From Pseudomonas hefeiensis (GTDB lineage: Bacteria; Pseudomonadota; Gammaproteobacteria; Pseudomonadales; Pseudomonadaceae), in the NCBI RefSeq assembly GCF_030687835.1, contig NZ_CP117449.1, positions 1,860,001 to 1,924,000 on the forward strand: a stretch of 64,000 nucleotides of DNA. The letters are read 5' to 3'. This document shows, piece by piece, positions 35,450-44,698 of this stretch. The position numbers were made by a program, and so were the translations under genes. The notes under the pieces are model-generated. The model was given only the letters and a program-made list of their open reading frames with translations, ran no database searches and was not told the DNA's origin. Numbering within the stretch: the first letter of the stretch is position 1; each line of letters opens with the position of its first letter.

Positions 35450-35635
35450 ATGGGAGCACCGTACAGCGAGGATAACGGAGCCGCATATCCGATCAATGAA
35501 GGTTTGCAGTGTGGTCAATCGGCCTACAGGGCTGACTTTGGCGACGAGCCGATCAAATCCATCAGGACCAAGGTGTCAAAAGTGCCGCGAGGGGAAAAGG
35601 CCAAGTTCCTGCCCAGGGTCCCGGTCAGCAAGTAA
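35450..35635 (+). CDS. Small hypothetical protein (61 aa)
   Basis: Starts at MGAPYSEDNGAAYPINEG after AAAAGGGGAAAGG, a strong but rather close ribosome site. The C-terminal half is basic (KSIRTKVSKVPRGEKAKF). No family recognised; coding potential is moderate. Confidence 0.45.
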   Translation: MGAPYSEDNGAAYPINEGLQCGQSAYRADFGDEPIKSIRTKVSKVPRGEKAKFLPRVPVSK

Positions 35636-35665
35636 TGTTACAACTCTTCAATGCAGCCCCGTCAT

Positions 35666-35813
35666 CGTGGCGAGGGAGCTTGCTCCCGCTGGGCTGCGCA
35701 GCAGCCCCCAAACCAGGCAACTCGGTGTGCCAGGAAGATTGACTTAACTGCTTTAGGGCTGCTGCGCAGCCCAACGGGGCGGTGCGACGCTTCGCTAAAT
35801 CCCCTCGCCACAA
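35666..35813. repeat. REPIN (GTGGCGAGGG family) with disrupted right arm
   Basis: The left arm GTGGCGAGGGAGCTTGCTCC and the core GGGCTGCGCAGCAGCCC are intact. The right arm is GGGCTGCTGCGCAGCCCAACGGGGCGGTGCGACGCTTCGCTAAATCCCCTCGCCAC, where the usual CGGGGATAAATCCCC is interrupted by about 15 extra bases. Confidence 0.85.
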
Positions 35814-35815
35814 CA

Positions 35816-35965
35816 CCATTCCAGCCTCTGGCAAAAAAAATCCTCATCTTTTTTCTCGCGACGGTTTCTTTCACGTTTCTTTCACAACCGCACGCGTAGT
35901 CTTGGCTCATCCGTTAGAAAGCAGTAAAAGCAGTACCTGCCCGTTTCCCCAGCGGGCTTTTTTTT
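35816..35965 (+). ncRNA. Region with orphan terminator, possible small RNA
   Basis: A clear hairpin GCCCG-TTTCCCCAG-CGGGC followed by eight T (35939-35965) has no recognisable coding gene closely upstream: the last ORF stops at 35635 and a REPIN lies between. A short transcript ending here is the simplest reading. No convincing promoter was identified, so the RNA start is not placed. The alternative is a long 3' UTR of the 61-residue gene. Confidence 0.35.
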
Positions 35966-36089
35966 GCCTGTCATAAAACTACCTCACCGATTGTTGTCCA
36001 ACTGACATGGCCCAACGCTATCTGGCGTAGACTGACGCCCGCGCGCGCTGGCCATCTTTCCCCGATGCGGCATTCTTGAGGTTTTTATC

Positions 36090-36512
36090 ATGCGTTTAAC
36101 TTTATCCAGCTTGGTACTTGGGCTTTTGGTTGCTCAGGGCGCTATGGCCGCCGGCGACGGCACTGCCGCGGTTGGCGGTGGCCTGGGCGGTGCGTTGGGT
36201 AACGTAGTCGGCCAGCAGATGGGCGGCAGCACAGGCGCGGCCATTGGCGCCGGTGTCGGCGGTGCAGCCGGCAGTGCGGTGGGGGCTCGTAAGGGCAGCC
36301 GTACGGAAGCGGCGATTGGCGGTGGCTTGGGGTCGGCCGGTGGTTCGATTGTCGGTAACAGCCTGGGCGGCTCGACGGGCTCCACCATCGGCGCAGGCAT
36401 TGGTGGCGCGGCGGGTGGTGCGTTGGGCAGCAACCTGTCCAATGACAATGATGGTCATTCGGGTGGTAAGAAGCACAAACACAAGAACAAGCATAAGAAC
36501 AAGCATCGTTAA
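36090..36512 (+). CDS. Secreted glycine-zipper protein
   Basis: 140 residues. A Sec signal (ends ...GAMAA) is followed by GxxxG-rich repeats (GGGLGGALGNVVGQQMGG; SAVGARKGSRTEAAIGGGLG; GAGIGGAAGGALG) of the glycine-zipper outer-membrane type. The tail is a Lys/His run (KKHKHKNKHKNKHR) that might bind metal or anionic polymers. A rho-independent hairpin follows. Confidence 0.75.
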   Translation: MRLTLSSLVLGLLVAQGAMAAGDGTAAVGGGLGGALGNVVGQQMGGSTGAAIGAGVGGAAGSAVGARKGSRTEAAIGGGLGSAGGSIVGNSLGGSTGSTIGAGIGGAAGGALGSNLSNDNDGHSGGKKHKHKNKHKNKHR

Positions 36513-36533
36513 TCTGGTGTTTGGATGAGAAAG

Positions 36534-36560
36534 ACCCGGCCTTGAGCCGGGTTTTTTGTT
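36534..36560 (+). terminator. Terminator after the glycine-zipper gene
   Basis: ACCCGGC-CTTGA-GCCGGGT followed by TTTTT is a perfect hairpin with a T-tract. Confidence 0.9.
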
Positions 36561-36684
36561 CTCAATAGGTTCGCAGCTTATCTGCTCACAGTCCTGTGGC
36601 GTTTCTTTGCGTGGTTATTCACCGGAACGTTTCCCCTCTCTGCACCTCGAATTCATACACCCATCAGCAATTGAGAGGTACGTC

Positions 36685-36852
36685 ATGACCCCGGAAACCG
36701 AAGGTACGGAAGAAAAAGGCCCCTCGGGCGTTCCTTTCGTCAATGACCCGGGCAATGAAGACCCCGGCTCGCTGATGGACGACGCCCAAGTGCCCTTGAT
36801 CGAGGGTGAGGAGGTTGAAGACGCTGAGATTGAGGACGAGTCCTACGATTGA
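36685..36852 (+). CDS. Small acidic hypothetical protein (55 aa)
   Basis: ATG at 36685 follows GAGAGGT. The 55-residue product is strongly acidic (MTPETEGTEEKG ... EGEEVEDAEIEDESYD), with no hydrophobic stretch and probably disordered. It belongs with the next gene in style. Function unknown. Confidence 0.55.
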   Translation: MTPETEGTEEKGPSGVPFVNDPGNEDPGSLMDDAQVPLIEGEEVEDAEIEDESYD

Positions 36853-36921
36853 AGTCGCTCAAGCTGACTGTCTGTGTTCTCAAAACTGCATGGCGTGTTG
36901 TCCCGTCATCAGGAGGTTGCC

Positions 36922-37125
36922 ATGACTGCCGATTCGCCTGTCCCTGACGATGATGAAACCCCGGAATACCCGCTACCCTCGCCAACCGACTCCCTGAGTC
37001 GGGACCAGCGGCCGCCTGACGACGAAGCCGGGGTAGAGCAAGTGCCGAGTGAGGGTGAGGATATCGAGGCGAGCCCGGACGATCCGGACATTGCCGGTAA
37101 CGACGCCTCTGGCGAACCGAGCTGA
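36922..37125 (+). CDS. Small acidic, Pro/Ser-rich hypothetical protein (67 aa)
   Basis: ATG at 36922 follows AGGAGG at about six bases, so translation is well supported. The product (MTADSPVPDDDETPEYPLPS...) is acidic, proline-rich and disordered-looking; no fold is recognised. It lies 70 bases after the 55-residue acidic protein and is probably co-transcribed. Confidence 0.6.
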   Translation: MTADSPVPDDDETPEYPLPSPTDSLSRDQRPPDDEAGVEQVPSEGEDIEASPDDPDIAGNDASGEPS

Positions 37126-37215
37126 TTGCCGGTTCCGCCCGTCGATTTATCGGCACCATCGGTCAGGCACGATTGCCACACATCAGGTAGGTAACCTTAA
37201 AAAGGGAGACTCACC

Positions 37216-37575
37216 ATGATGAAATCAAATGTGACAGCGCTGACTCTGGCCGGGATTCTGTCGGTCAGTTCCATTACAGTTTTCGCCGAGACTTCGGGCG
37301 GCAATCCCCCTGTAGATAAGGGCGGGATGCCACCCTCCACCGAGATGGAAGCCGGCACCCCCTCGGGCACGGGGGGCGCTTTGCCGCCGGGTTCAGTGGA
37401 GGGCGGTAATGGCAGCGACGCCAGTGGTAGCAGCACCAGTCCTGGCACGGGCAGCGACTCAATGAGCGGCGGCAGTTCCATGGGCGGCGATTCCTCCAGC
37501 AGCGGAACCGGGGCCGGAACCAGCGACAGCGGTGGTAGCTCCGGTGACGGCGGTTCGAGTGGTTCCAGCCAATAA
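37216..37575 (+). CDS. Secreted Gly/Ser-rich low-complexity protein
   Basis: 119 residues. The Sec signal (MMKSNVTALTLAGILSVSS..TVFAET) has a predicted cut at VFA-ET. The mature part is nearly all Gly, Ser, Pro, Thr and acidic residues (GSSTSPGTGSDSMSGGSSMG), hence disordered. AAAGGGAGA precedes the ATG. Similar Gly/Ser-rich exported proteins occur in pseudomonads, without known function. Confidence 0.7.
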   Translation: MMKSNVTALTLAGILSVSSITVFAETSGGNPPVDKGGMPPSTEMEAGTPSGTGGALPPGSVEGGNGSDASGSSTSPGTGSDSMSGGSSMGGDSSSSGTGAGTSDSGGSSGDGGSSGSSQ

Positions 37576-37608
37576 CGCATCGCTTATCAACTGAACCTGA
37601 TCTTTGTT

Positions 37609-37636
37609 ATGGCGAGGGGGCACGCTCCCTCGCCTA
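37609..37636. repeat. Degenerate REP-like hairpin
   Basis: ATGGCGAGGGGGCACGCTCCCTCGCCTAT is an inverted repeat similar to the short REP arm of the GTGGCGAGGGG family, lying between two genes. Confidence 0.5.
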
Positions 37637-37776
37637 TGACCGTCGCCCACACAGATTTCCCATTGCCTGTACCAAGCCCCTCTCGTTATCCTGCTGAATC
37701 CTTTAAGGCGAACACTTTTGCCTTGGCCAAACCGGGGCCATCTCTGGAACCTTGTGTTGATAACGGATCAGATGCG

Positions 37777-38472
37777 ATGAAAGCACCGCTGCAAGAGTTT
37801 GGCCCGATCAAGGCTGTGATTTTCGACATGGATGGGCTGTTGCTGGACACCGAGGGCATTTACACCGAGGTGACTTCCATCATCGCCGAGCGCTACGGGC
37901 GCACGTTCGACTGGAGCGTCAAGCAGAACATCATCGGGCGCGGTGCCGGGGATCTGGCCAACTATGTGGTCCAGGCGCTGGAGTTGCCGATCACCCCGGA
38001 AGAATTCCTGGTGATCCGCGAGCCCTTGATGCGCGAACGCTTTCCGCACGCCCTGGCGATGCCCGGCGCTGAAGAGTTGGTGCGCCATTTGAAGGCCCAT
38101 GACGTTCCGATTGCGGTGGGCACCAGTTCGTCGAGCCAGTCGTTTGCGCTGAAAACCACGCTGCACCGGGACTGGTTCGCGTTGTTCGATTTCATCGTCA
38201 CGGCGGATGACCCGGAGGTCGGCGCGGCGAAACCGGCACCGGATATCTTCCTGACAGCCGCCCGACGCCTGGGTGTTGCACCCCGCGATTGCCTGGTGTT
38301 CGAGGATTCACCGTTCGGGGTGACCGCGGCGAAAGCGGCGGGGATGACCGCCATTGCCATTCCGGATTCGGCCATGGCCGATGAAAAATACGCCCATGCC
38401 GACGCGATCATTCGTTCCCTGAACATGTTCCAGCCAGGCCTGTGTGGTTTGCCAGAACTGGAATGGGCCTGA
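37777..38472 (+). CDS. HAD-IA family hydrolase (phosphatase-like)
   Basis: 231 residues. HAD motif I is in VIFDMDGLLLDTEG (nucleophile Asp). Motif II is VGTSSSS, motif III is the Lys in AAKPAPDIF, and motif IV is CLVFEDSPFGV. The capped helical region lies between motifs I and II. Similar to GS1-like/beta-phosphoglucomutase-type HADs; the phosphate ester substrate is not determined. The start at 37777 gives the usual distance to motif I; a longer ORF to 37609 is unlikely. Confidence 0.88.
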   Translation: MKAPLQEFGPIKAVIFDMDGLLLDTEGIYTEVTSIIAERYGRTFDWSVKQNIIGRGAGDLANYVVQALELPITPEEFLVIREPLMRERFPHALAMPGAEELVRHLKAHDVPIAVGTSSSSQSFALKTTLHRDWFALFDFIVTADDPEVGAAKPAPDIFLTAARRLGVAPRDCLVFEDSPFGVTAAKAAGMTAIAIPDSAMADEKYAHADAIIRSLNMFQPGLCGLPELEWA

Positions 38473-38491
38473 CGACACAGCGACCCATAAT

Positions 38492-38535
38492 AAAAAACGC
38501 CGATCATGGTAGAACCCATGACCGGCGTTTTTTAT
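38492..38535. terminator. Bidirectional terminator between HAD and SDR genes
   Basis: AAAAAACGCCG...CGGCGTTTTTT with inner ATCATGG/CCATGAC pairing forms a long palindrome between convergent genes. Confidence 0.9.
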
Positions 38536-38543
38536 GGCCTGGA

Positions 38544-39290
38544 TCAGGCGCCGAAACCCCCGTCGATAGTCAGGCTGGCACCGGTGATGTAAGCCGCTTC
38601 CGGGCCTGCCAGGTAGGCGACGAAACTGGCGATTTCTTCGACGGTGCCGTAACGGCCGATCGCCATCAATGCCATCAGGCTAGGGGCGAAATCGCCGTCG
38701 GCCGGGTTCATGTCGGTGTCCACCGGGCCGGGCTGCACGTTGTTGACGGTAATGCCGCGCGGGCCCAGGTCGCGGGCCAGGCCTTTGGTCAGGCCCACCA
38801 GGGCGGACTTGCTCATGGCATAGGGGCCACCGCCGGCGAAGGGCATGCGGTCGGCGTTGGTGCTGCCGATGTTGATGACTCGTCCACCTTCGCTCATGTG
38901 CCGAGCCGCTGCCTGGGTGGCGATGAATACGCTACGCACGTTGATCGCCAGGGTCTGGTCGAAGTCTTCGAGTTTGAACTCGTCCAGCGGTGCCATCGCC
39001 AGCACGCCGGCGTTGTTGACCAGGATGTCCAGCCGGCCAAAGGCTTCGACGGTGGCATTGACGGCGTTGCGGATGGCCTCTGCGTCGGCGCTGTCGGCCT
39101 TGATTGCCAGGGCCTTGCCGCCGGCTGCGATGATACTGTTCTGCAGTTCTTCGGACTTGGCCGCGGAGCTGACGTAGGTGAAGGCCACGGCGGCGCCTTC
39201 TGCTGCCAGGCGCTTGACGATGGCGGCGCCGATGCCGCGAGAACCGCCCTGGATCAAGGCGACTTTACCGCTCAGTGCTTGGTTACTCAT
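38544..39290 (-). CDS. SDR-family oxidoreductase
   Basis: 248 residues. Rossmann signature GGSRGIGAAI, NNAG in ILVNNAGVLAMAP, catalytic Ser near INIGSTN, YAMSKSAL with Tyr and Lys, and NNVQPGPVDTD. Classical short-chain dehydrogenase, likely NADP-type. The start at 39290 follows GGAGAT. It is divergent from a LysR regulator that probably controls it. Confidence 0.88.
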   Translation of the reverse strand: MSNQALSGKVALIQGGSRGIGAAIVKRLAAEGAAVAFTYVSSAAKSEELQNSIIAAGGKALAIKADSADAEAIRNAVNATVEAFGRLDILVNNAGVLAMAPLDEFKLEDFDQTLAINVRSVFIATQAAARHMSEGGRVINIGSTNADRMPFAGGGPYAMSKSALVGLTKGLARDLGPRGITVNNVQPGPVDTDMNPADGDFAPSLMALMAIGRYGTVEEIASFVAYLAGPEAAYITGASLTIDGGFGA

Positions 39291-39388
39291 GATGATCTCC
39301 AAAAAGTGCCGGGGCGAGATGCCGCGGTGATGGGGCGAGTATCAAGAAGGTGCGGTGGGCTGTGTAGACCGCCATTGCTATAGTCTGT

Positions 39389-39405
39389 CTAAACCAAAAG
39401 TTTAG
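39389..39405. promoter_or_regulatory. Candidate LysR-type operator
   Basis: CTAAAC-CAAAA-GTTTAG is a perfect 6-bp inverted repeat just upstream of the LysR start, in the region shared with the divergent SDR gene. Confidence 0.55.
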
Positions 39406-39415
39406 AGTGAGTCTC

Positions 39416-40339
39416 ATGGAGACCTTCAACAGTATCGAATGTTTTGTGCGCAGCGCCGAAGTCGGCAGTTTTGCCGAGGCGGCGCGACGTTTGAGCGTGA
39501 CCCCGGCCGCGGTGGGTAAAAGCGTCGCCAAGCTGGAGGCTCGAATGGGCGTACGCCTGTTCCAGCGCAGCACCCGCAGCCTGAGGCTGACCGAAGCCGG
39601 CCAGTTGTTCTTGAGGGAGGTCGGCAGCAGCTTCAACACCATTCAGAACGCCGTCGCCAACCTGGCCAGCGCCGGAGGGCAACCGGCAGGGACGCTGAAG
39701 GTGAGCATGGGCACGGCGTTCGGCCGATTGTTTGTCGTGCCGTTGCTGGGGGAATTTCTGCGACGTTATCCGGCGATCAACCCGGACTGGCATTTCGATA
39801 ATCGCCAGGTGGACCTGATCGGCCAGGGCTTCGATGCGGCCATTGGTGGCGGCTTCGAGTTGCCCCAGGGGGTGGTGGCGCGCAAATTGACGGTGGCTCA
39901 TCGAGTGCTGGTTGCCTCAACCGAGTACCTGCAAACCCATGCCGCGGTGACAGAGCCGGAAGATCTTTCACAGCATCAAGGCATCCTGATTCGTTCACCA
40001 CAAACCGGGCGCGTGCGTTCCTGGCAACTGACCAGCCGTAATCGGGAACACAGCCCGCTGACGCTCAAGACGCGCATGACCATGAGTGATTCGGAAGCCG
40101 ATTGCGCCGCCGCCGCCCAAGGGCTGGGCATCGGGCTGGTGAGCATGCCGATCGCCGTTCCCTTTCTGGAAACCGGGGCGCTGCAGCGGGTGCTGCCGGA
40201 CTGGTATGTAGACGATGGCAACATCTCCATCTACTACGCCGAGCACAAACTGTTGCCGGGCAAGACCCGGGCGTTTGTGGATTTCATCATCGAGCAGTTT
40301 GCCGGGCAGGGGTTGGCGCGGCGGTTTAGTGCGGTTTGA
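39416..40339 (+). CDS. LysR-family transcriptional regulator
   Basis: 307 residues. The HTH (~1-65) contains SFAEAARRLSVTPAAVGKSVAKLE, followed by LysR substrate-binding halves (GEFLRRYPAINPDWHF; GIGLVSMPIAVPFLE). The ATG at 39416 is chosen over GTG at 39407 because it gives the usual METFNS beginning. Likely regulates the divergent SDR. The inducer is unknown. Confidence 0.87.
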   Translation: METFNSIECFVRSAEVGSFAEAARRLSVTPAAVGKSVAKLEARMGVRLFQRSTRSLRLTEAGQLFLREVGSSFNTIQNAVANLASAGGQPAGTLKVSMGTAFGRLFVVPLLGEFLRRYPAINPDWHFDNRQVDLIGQGFDAAIGGGFELPQGVVARKLTVAHRVLVASTEYLQTHAAVTEPEDLSQHQGILIRSPQTGRVRSWQLTSRNREHSPLTLKTRMTMSDSEADCAAAAQGLGIGLVSMPIAVPFLETGALQRVLPDWYVDDGNISIYYAEHKLLPGKTRAFVDFIIEQFAGQGLARRFSAV

Positions 40340-40360
40340 GCTGGGCTCTGGGCTGGGTTG

Positions 40361-40462
40361 CTCCCATCGCGAGCAGGCTCGCTCCCACACGGGTTTTGTG
40401 GTGATCGCACATGTTGCGTCCACCCAAAATCCCTGTGGGAGCGAGCCTGCTCGCGATGGGAG
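40361..40462. repeat. REPIN (GTGGGAGCGAGC family)
   Basis: CTCCCATCGCGAGCAGGCTCGCTCCCAC and GTGGGAGCGAGCCTGCTCGCGATGGGAG form two inverted arms of ~28 bases around a ~45-base centre. Confidence 0.9.
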
Positions 40463-40485
40463 CGATGCGATTCAGAGCGGTGAAC

Positions 40486-41214
40486 TCACCGCCCAAACCG
40501 CCCCGGCCAGCCAATGATGGTCTTGGGCCGAGGCGTGGCATAGGTGCGCACTTTCGAGGTGGATAACCCCAGCCGTACCAGGGATTCGGCAATGGTCACC
40601 GCCGCCGTCACGCCATCGACCACCGGCACCCCGGTGCGCTGGCGGATCTGCTCACCGAGCCCGGCCATGCCGCCGCAACCCAGGCAGATCACTTCGGCCT
40701 TGTCCTGACTGATCGCCAGCTCTGCCTGTTGCACGATGGCTTCGACCGCCCGTTGCGGGTCTTGCTCAAGCTCCAGCACCGCCAGGCCACTGGCGCGCAC
40801 CGAGGCGCAGCGATCGAACAGGCCGGAGAGCTTGAGGCGGTCTTCGATCAGCGGCACGGTGCGGTCCAGAGTCGTGACCACCGAATAGGCGTGACCCAGG
40901 AACATCGCGGTGCTGGCGCCAGCGTCGGTGATGTCCACCACCGGCACATTGAGCAGTTCCTGCAAGCCTTCGCGCCCATGTTCGCCGTAACCGGCCTGGA
41001 TTACCGCATCAAACGGTTGATCGTAGGACATCACCCGGTCCATCACCGCAATGGCGGCCAGGTAGCTTTCGAAATTGCCTTCGATTGAGTCGGCGCCGAA
41101 GTAGGGCGTGAGCCCGACGATCTCGGTGCCCGGCGCGGCCACGGCCTGGGCTTGTTGGGCGATGGCCTGGGTGATGGATTCGGTGGTGTTGACGTTGACT
41201 ACAAGAATTCGCAT
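40486..41214 (-). CDS. Asp/Glu/hydantoin racemase-family protein
   Basis: 242 residues. MRILVVNVNTTESIT is the family start; the two active-site cysteine segments are represented by the YGEHGREG region and ICLGCGGMAGLG. It resembles hydantoin racemases, which invert hydantoin stereocentres without PLP. No hydantoinase or carbamoylase is nearby, so the name rests on sequence pattern only. TTG/ATG choice: ATG at 41214. Confidence 0.78.
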   Translation of the reverse strand: MRILVVNVNTTESITQAIAQQAQAVAAPGTEIVGLTPYFGADSIEGNFESYLAAIAVMDRVMSYDQPFDAVIQAGYGEHGREGLQELLNVPVVDITDAGASTAMFLGHAYSVVTTLDRTVPLIEDRLKLSGLFDRCASVRASGLAVLELEQDPQRAVEAIVQQAELAISQDKAEVICLGCGGMAGLGEQIRQRTGVPVVDGVTAAVTIAESLVRLGLSTSKVRTYATPRPKTIIGWPGRFGR

Positions 41215-41355
41215 GAGCTGTCCTTTTCCATAAGCGCAAGTAGGCGGCCCGTCTGGCGGGCCGTTTTAACAATCAGCGGCAGAGGTTATCCACAGGGATG
41301 GAAAAATGTCAGGTTCTTGCGGTCCGCATGGTTTTTGTAGGCACTGCGGTTTTTT

Positions 41356-42096
41356 TCAGGCCTTGGATTTGCTGATGATATTGCCAGCGTGCAGCCCGCA
41401 TTCTTTCTGCGTGGCTTCTTCCCACCACCAACGGCCTTCGCGTTCATGCTGGTTCGGCAGCACCGGGCGGGTGCAGGGCTCGCAGCCGATGCTGATGAAG
41501 CCGCGTTCATGCAGGCTGTTGTAGGGCAGTTCCAACATGCGGATGTAGCCCCAGACTTCTTCGCTGGTCATCTGCGACAGCGGGTTGAACTTGTACAGGG
41601 TGCGCTCAGGGGTGGAAAACGCCGTGTCGATTTCCAGTGCGGCTACCTGGCTGCGGGTGCCGGGGCTCTGGTCGCGACGCTGGCCGGTGGCCCAGGCGCG
41701 GACATCGGACAGCTTGCGCCGCAGCGGCTCGATCTTGCGAATGCCGCAGCACTCGCCGTGACCGTCCTTGTAGAAGCTGAACAGGCCTTTTTCCTTCACG
41801 AAGGGCTCGAGTTTCGCCGGGTCCGGCGAGATCAGTTCGATATCGATCTTGTAGTGTTCGCGCACCTGTTCGATGAACCGATAGGTTTCCGGGTGCAGGC
41901 GACCGGTGTCGAGGCTGAACACCTTGACGTTCTTGTTCAGCTTCCAGGCCATGTCCACCAGCACCACGTCTTCGGCGCCGCTGAAAGATATCCACAGGTC
42001 ATCGCCGAATTCGGCGAAGGCCAGTTTGAGGATGTCCTGTGGGGACTTGTTGGCATAGGTCGTGGCGAGTTCCACGACGTCAAACGTTGGGCTCAT
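41356..42096 (-). CDS. cysH: Phosphoadenylyl/adenylyl-sulfate reductase, Fe-S type
   Basis: 246 residues. N-terminal [16 protein letters not shown] (PP-loop) and [11 protein letters not shown] bind the nucleotide. The 4Fe-4S ligands are in GECCGIRK and [11 protein letters not shown], and the catalytic Cys is in the C-terminal tail KECGLH. This arrangement is the APS-reductase type found in Pseudomonas assimilatory sulfate reduction (APS or PAPS to sulfite, thioredoxin-dependent). Gene stands alone. Confidence 0.93.
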   Translation of the reverse strand: MSPTFDVVELATTYANKSPQDILKLAFAEFGDDLWISFSGAEDVVLVDMAWKLNKNVKVFSLDTGRLHPETYRFIEQVREHYKIDIELISPDPAKLEPFVKEKGLFSFYKDGHGECCGIRKIEPLRRKLSDVRAWATGQRRDQSPGTRSQVAALEIDTAFSTPERTLYKFNPLSQMTSEEVWGYIRMLELPYNSLHERGFISIGCEPCTRPVLPNQHEREGRWWWEEATQKECGLHAGNIISKSKA

Positions 42097-42268
42097 CAGG
42101 GCGGCTTCCTACAGGTCGGTGGCGCTGGGCGCTCTATATGGGGCTGATGGTAACAAAAGCTGTCGGGGCTGGCGCGCTCCTGTGCGTTGCGCAGGCATCG
42201 ACGAATGGCTAGAGTCGGCAGTCCTTTTGTTCGCTCAACCGATAAACAGCAAAAAATGGGAGTGTCTT

Positions 42269-42886
42269 GTGGAAATTGCCTGTCTCGACCTGGAAGGTGT
42301 GCTGGTCCCGGAAATCTGGATCGCCTTCGCTGAAAAAACCGGTATTGAATCCCTCAGGGCAACCACGCGGGACATTCCCGACTACGACGTGTTGATGAAG
42401 CAACGGTTGCGCATCCTCGATGAGCACGGCCTCAAGCTCTCCGATATTCAGGAAGTCATCGCCACCCTCAAGCCGCTGGACGGCGCCATTGAGTTTGTCG
42501 ACTGGCTGCGCGAGCGCTTCCAGGTGGTGATTCTTTCCGACACCTTCTACGAATTCTCCCAACCCCTGATGCGTCAGTTGGGTTTTCCAACGTTGCTCTG
42601 CCATCGTCTGATTACTGATGACAGCGGGCGGGTAAGCGGATACCAGCTGCGTCAGAAAGATCCCAAGCGCCAGTCGGTATTGGCCTTCAAGAGCCTGTAC
42701 TACCGGGTGATCGCCGCAGGGGACTCCTACAACGACACCACGATGCTGGGTGAAGCCGATGCCGGGATTCTGTTCCATGCGCCGGACAATGTGATTCAAG
42801 AGTTCCCGCAATTCCCGGCAGTGCACAGTTTTGCCGAATTGAAGCAGGAATTCATCAAGGCCTCGAACCGTAGCCTGAGCCTGTAA
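42269..42886 (+). CDS. thrH: ThrH, phosphoserine/homoserine phosphotransferase
   Basis: 205 residues, the usual ThrH length. HAD motif in CLDLEGVLVPEIW (Asp nucleophile; the second Asp is replaced by Glu as in ThrH), KQRLRILDEHG, ILSDTFYEF (motif II) and AAGDSYNDTTML (motif IV). ThrH takes part in phosphoserine dephosphorylation and transfers phosphate to homoserine. The GTG start at 42269 follows GGGAG. Confidence 0.88.
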   Translation: MEIACLDLEGVLVPEIWIAFAEKTGIESLRATTRDIPDYDVLMKQRLRILDEHGLKLSDIQEVIATLKPLDGAIEFVDWLRERFQVVILSDTFYEFSQPLMRQLGFPTLLCHRLITDDSGRVSGYQLRQKDPKRQSVLAFKSLYYRVIAAGDSYNDTTMLGEADAGILFHAPDNVIQEFPQFPAVHSFAELKQEFIKASNRSLSL

Positions 42887-42901
42887 GACTGTCGCAAGAC
42901 C

Positions 42902-43082
42902 TGTGTGGGCTTGCTCGCGAAAGCGGTGTCTCAGCCAGCATGGATGGTGACTGACACGACGTCATCGCGGGCAAGCCTTGCTCCCACAGGGGTATGACGC
43001 AATCCTGTGGGAGCGCACCTGCTCAGCCTTGCTCCCACAGGGGGATGACGCGAGCCTGTGGGAGCAAGGCTTGCCCGCGATG
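42902..43082. repeat. REP cluster (GTGGGAGCGAGC family, mixed)
   Basis: At least four partial REP arms: GTGTGGGCTTGCTCGCG, GCGGGCAAGCCTTGCTCCCACAGG, CCTGTGGGAGCGCACCTGCTC, and GTGGGAGCAAGGCTTGCCCGCGATG. They alternate orientation with short GATGACGC links. Fills the gap between thrH and pabB; no gene seen. Confidence 0.85.
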
Positions 43083-43085
43083 CTT

Positions 43086-44429
<1,344 letters not shown>

Positions 44430-44553
44430 GGGCGGGGCGGGTCAGCCGTTCAGGCGGGGTGGCGATTGTAATCCCTCTGTAGGATTTGCTCCTAGAGGGA
44501 TGTCGGAGATGAGTAAGTATGGGGCCATCGAAAACATCTGGCTGTGAACACCT

Positions 44554-44684
44554 TGTGGCGAGGGGATTTATCCCCGCTGGGTTGCGCAGCAACCCTAAAA
44601 CTTACCACCTCGGTGTATCAGGCTGACTGCATCTGCCTGTTTGGGGCTGCTTCAACCCAGCGGGGATAAATCCCCTCGCCACAG
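44554..44684. repeat. REPIN (GTGGCGAGGGGATTTATCCCC family)
   Basis: Left arm TGTGGCGAGGGGATTTATCC; right arm CGGGGATAAATCCCCTCGCCACA. Same family and spacing as the 12.2-kb copy; fills the 44430-44698 gap. Confidence 0.92.
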
Positions 44685-44698
44685 GGGTGTTTCAGCCT

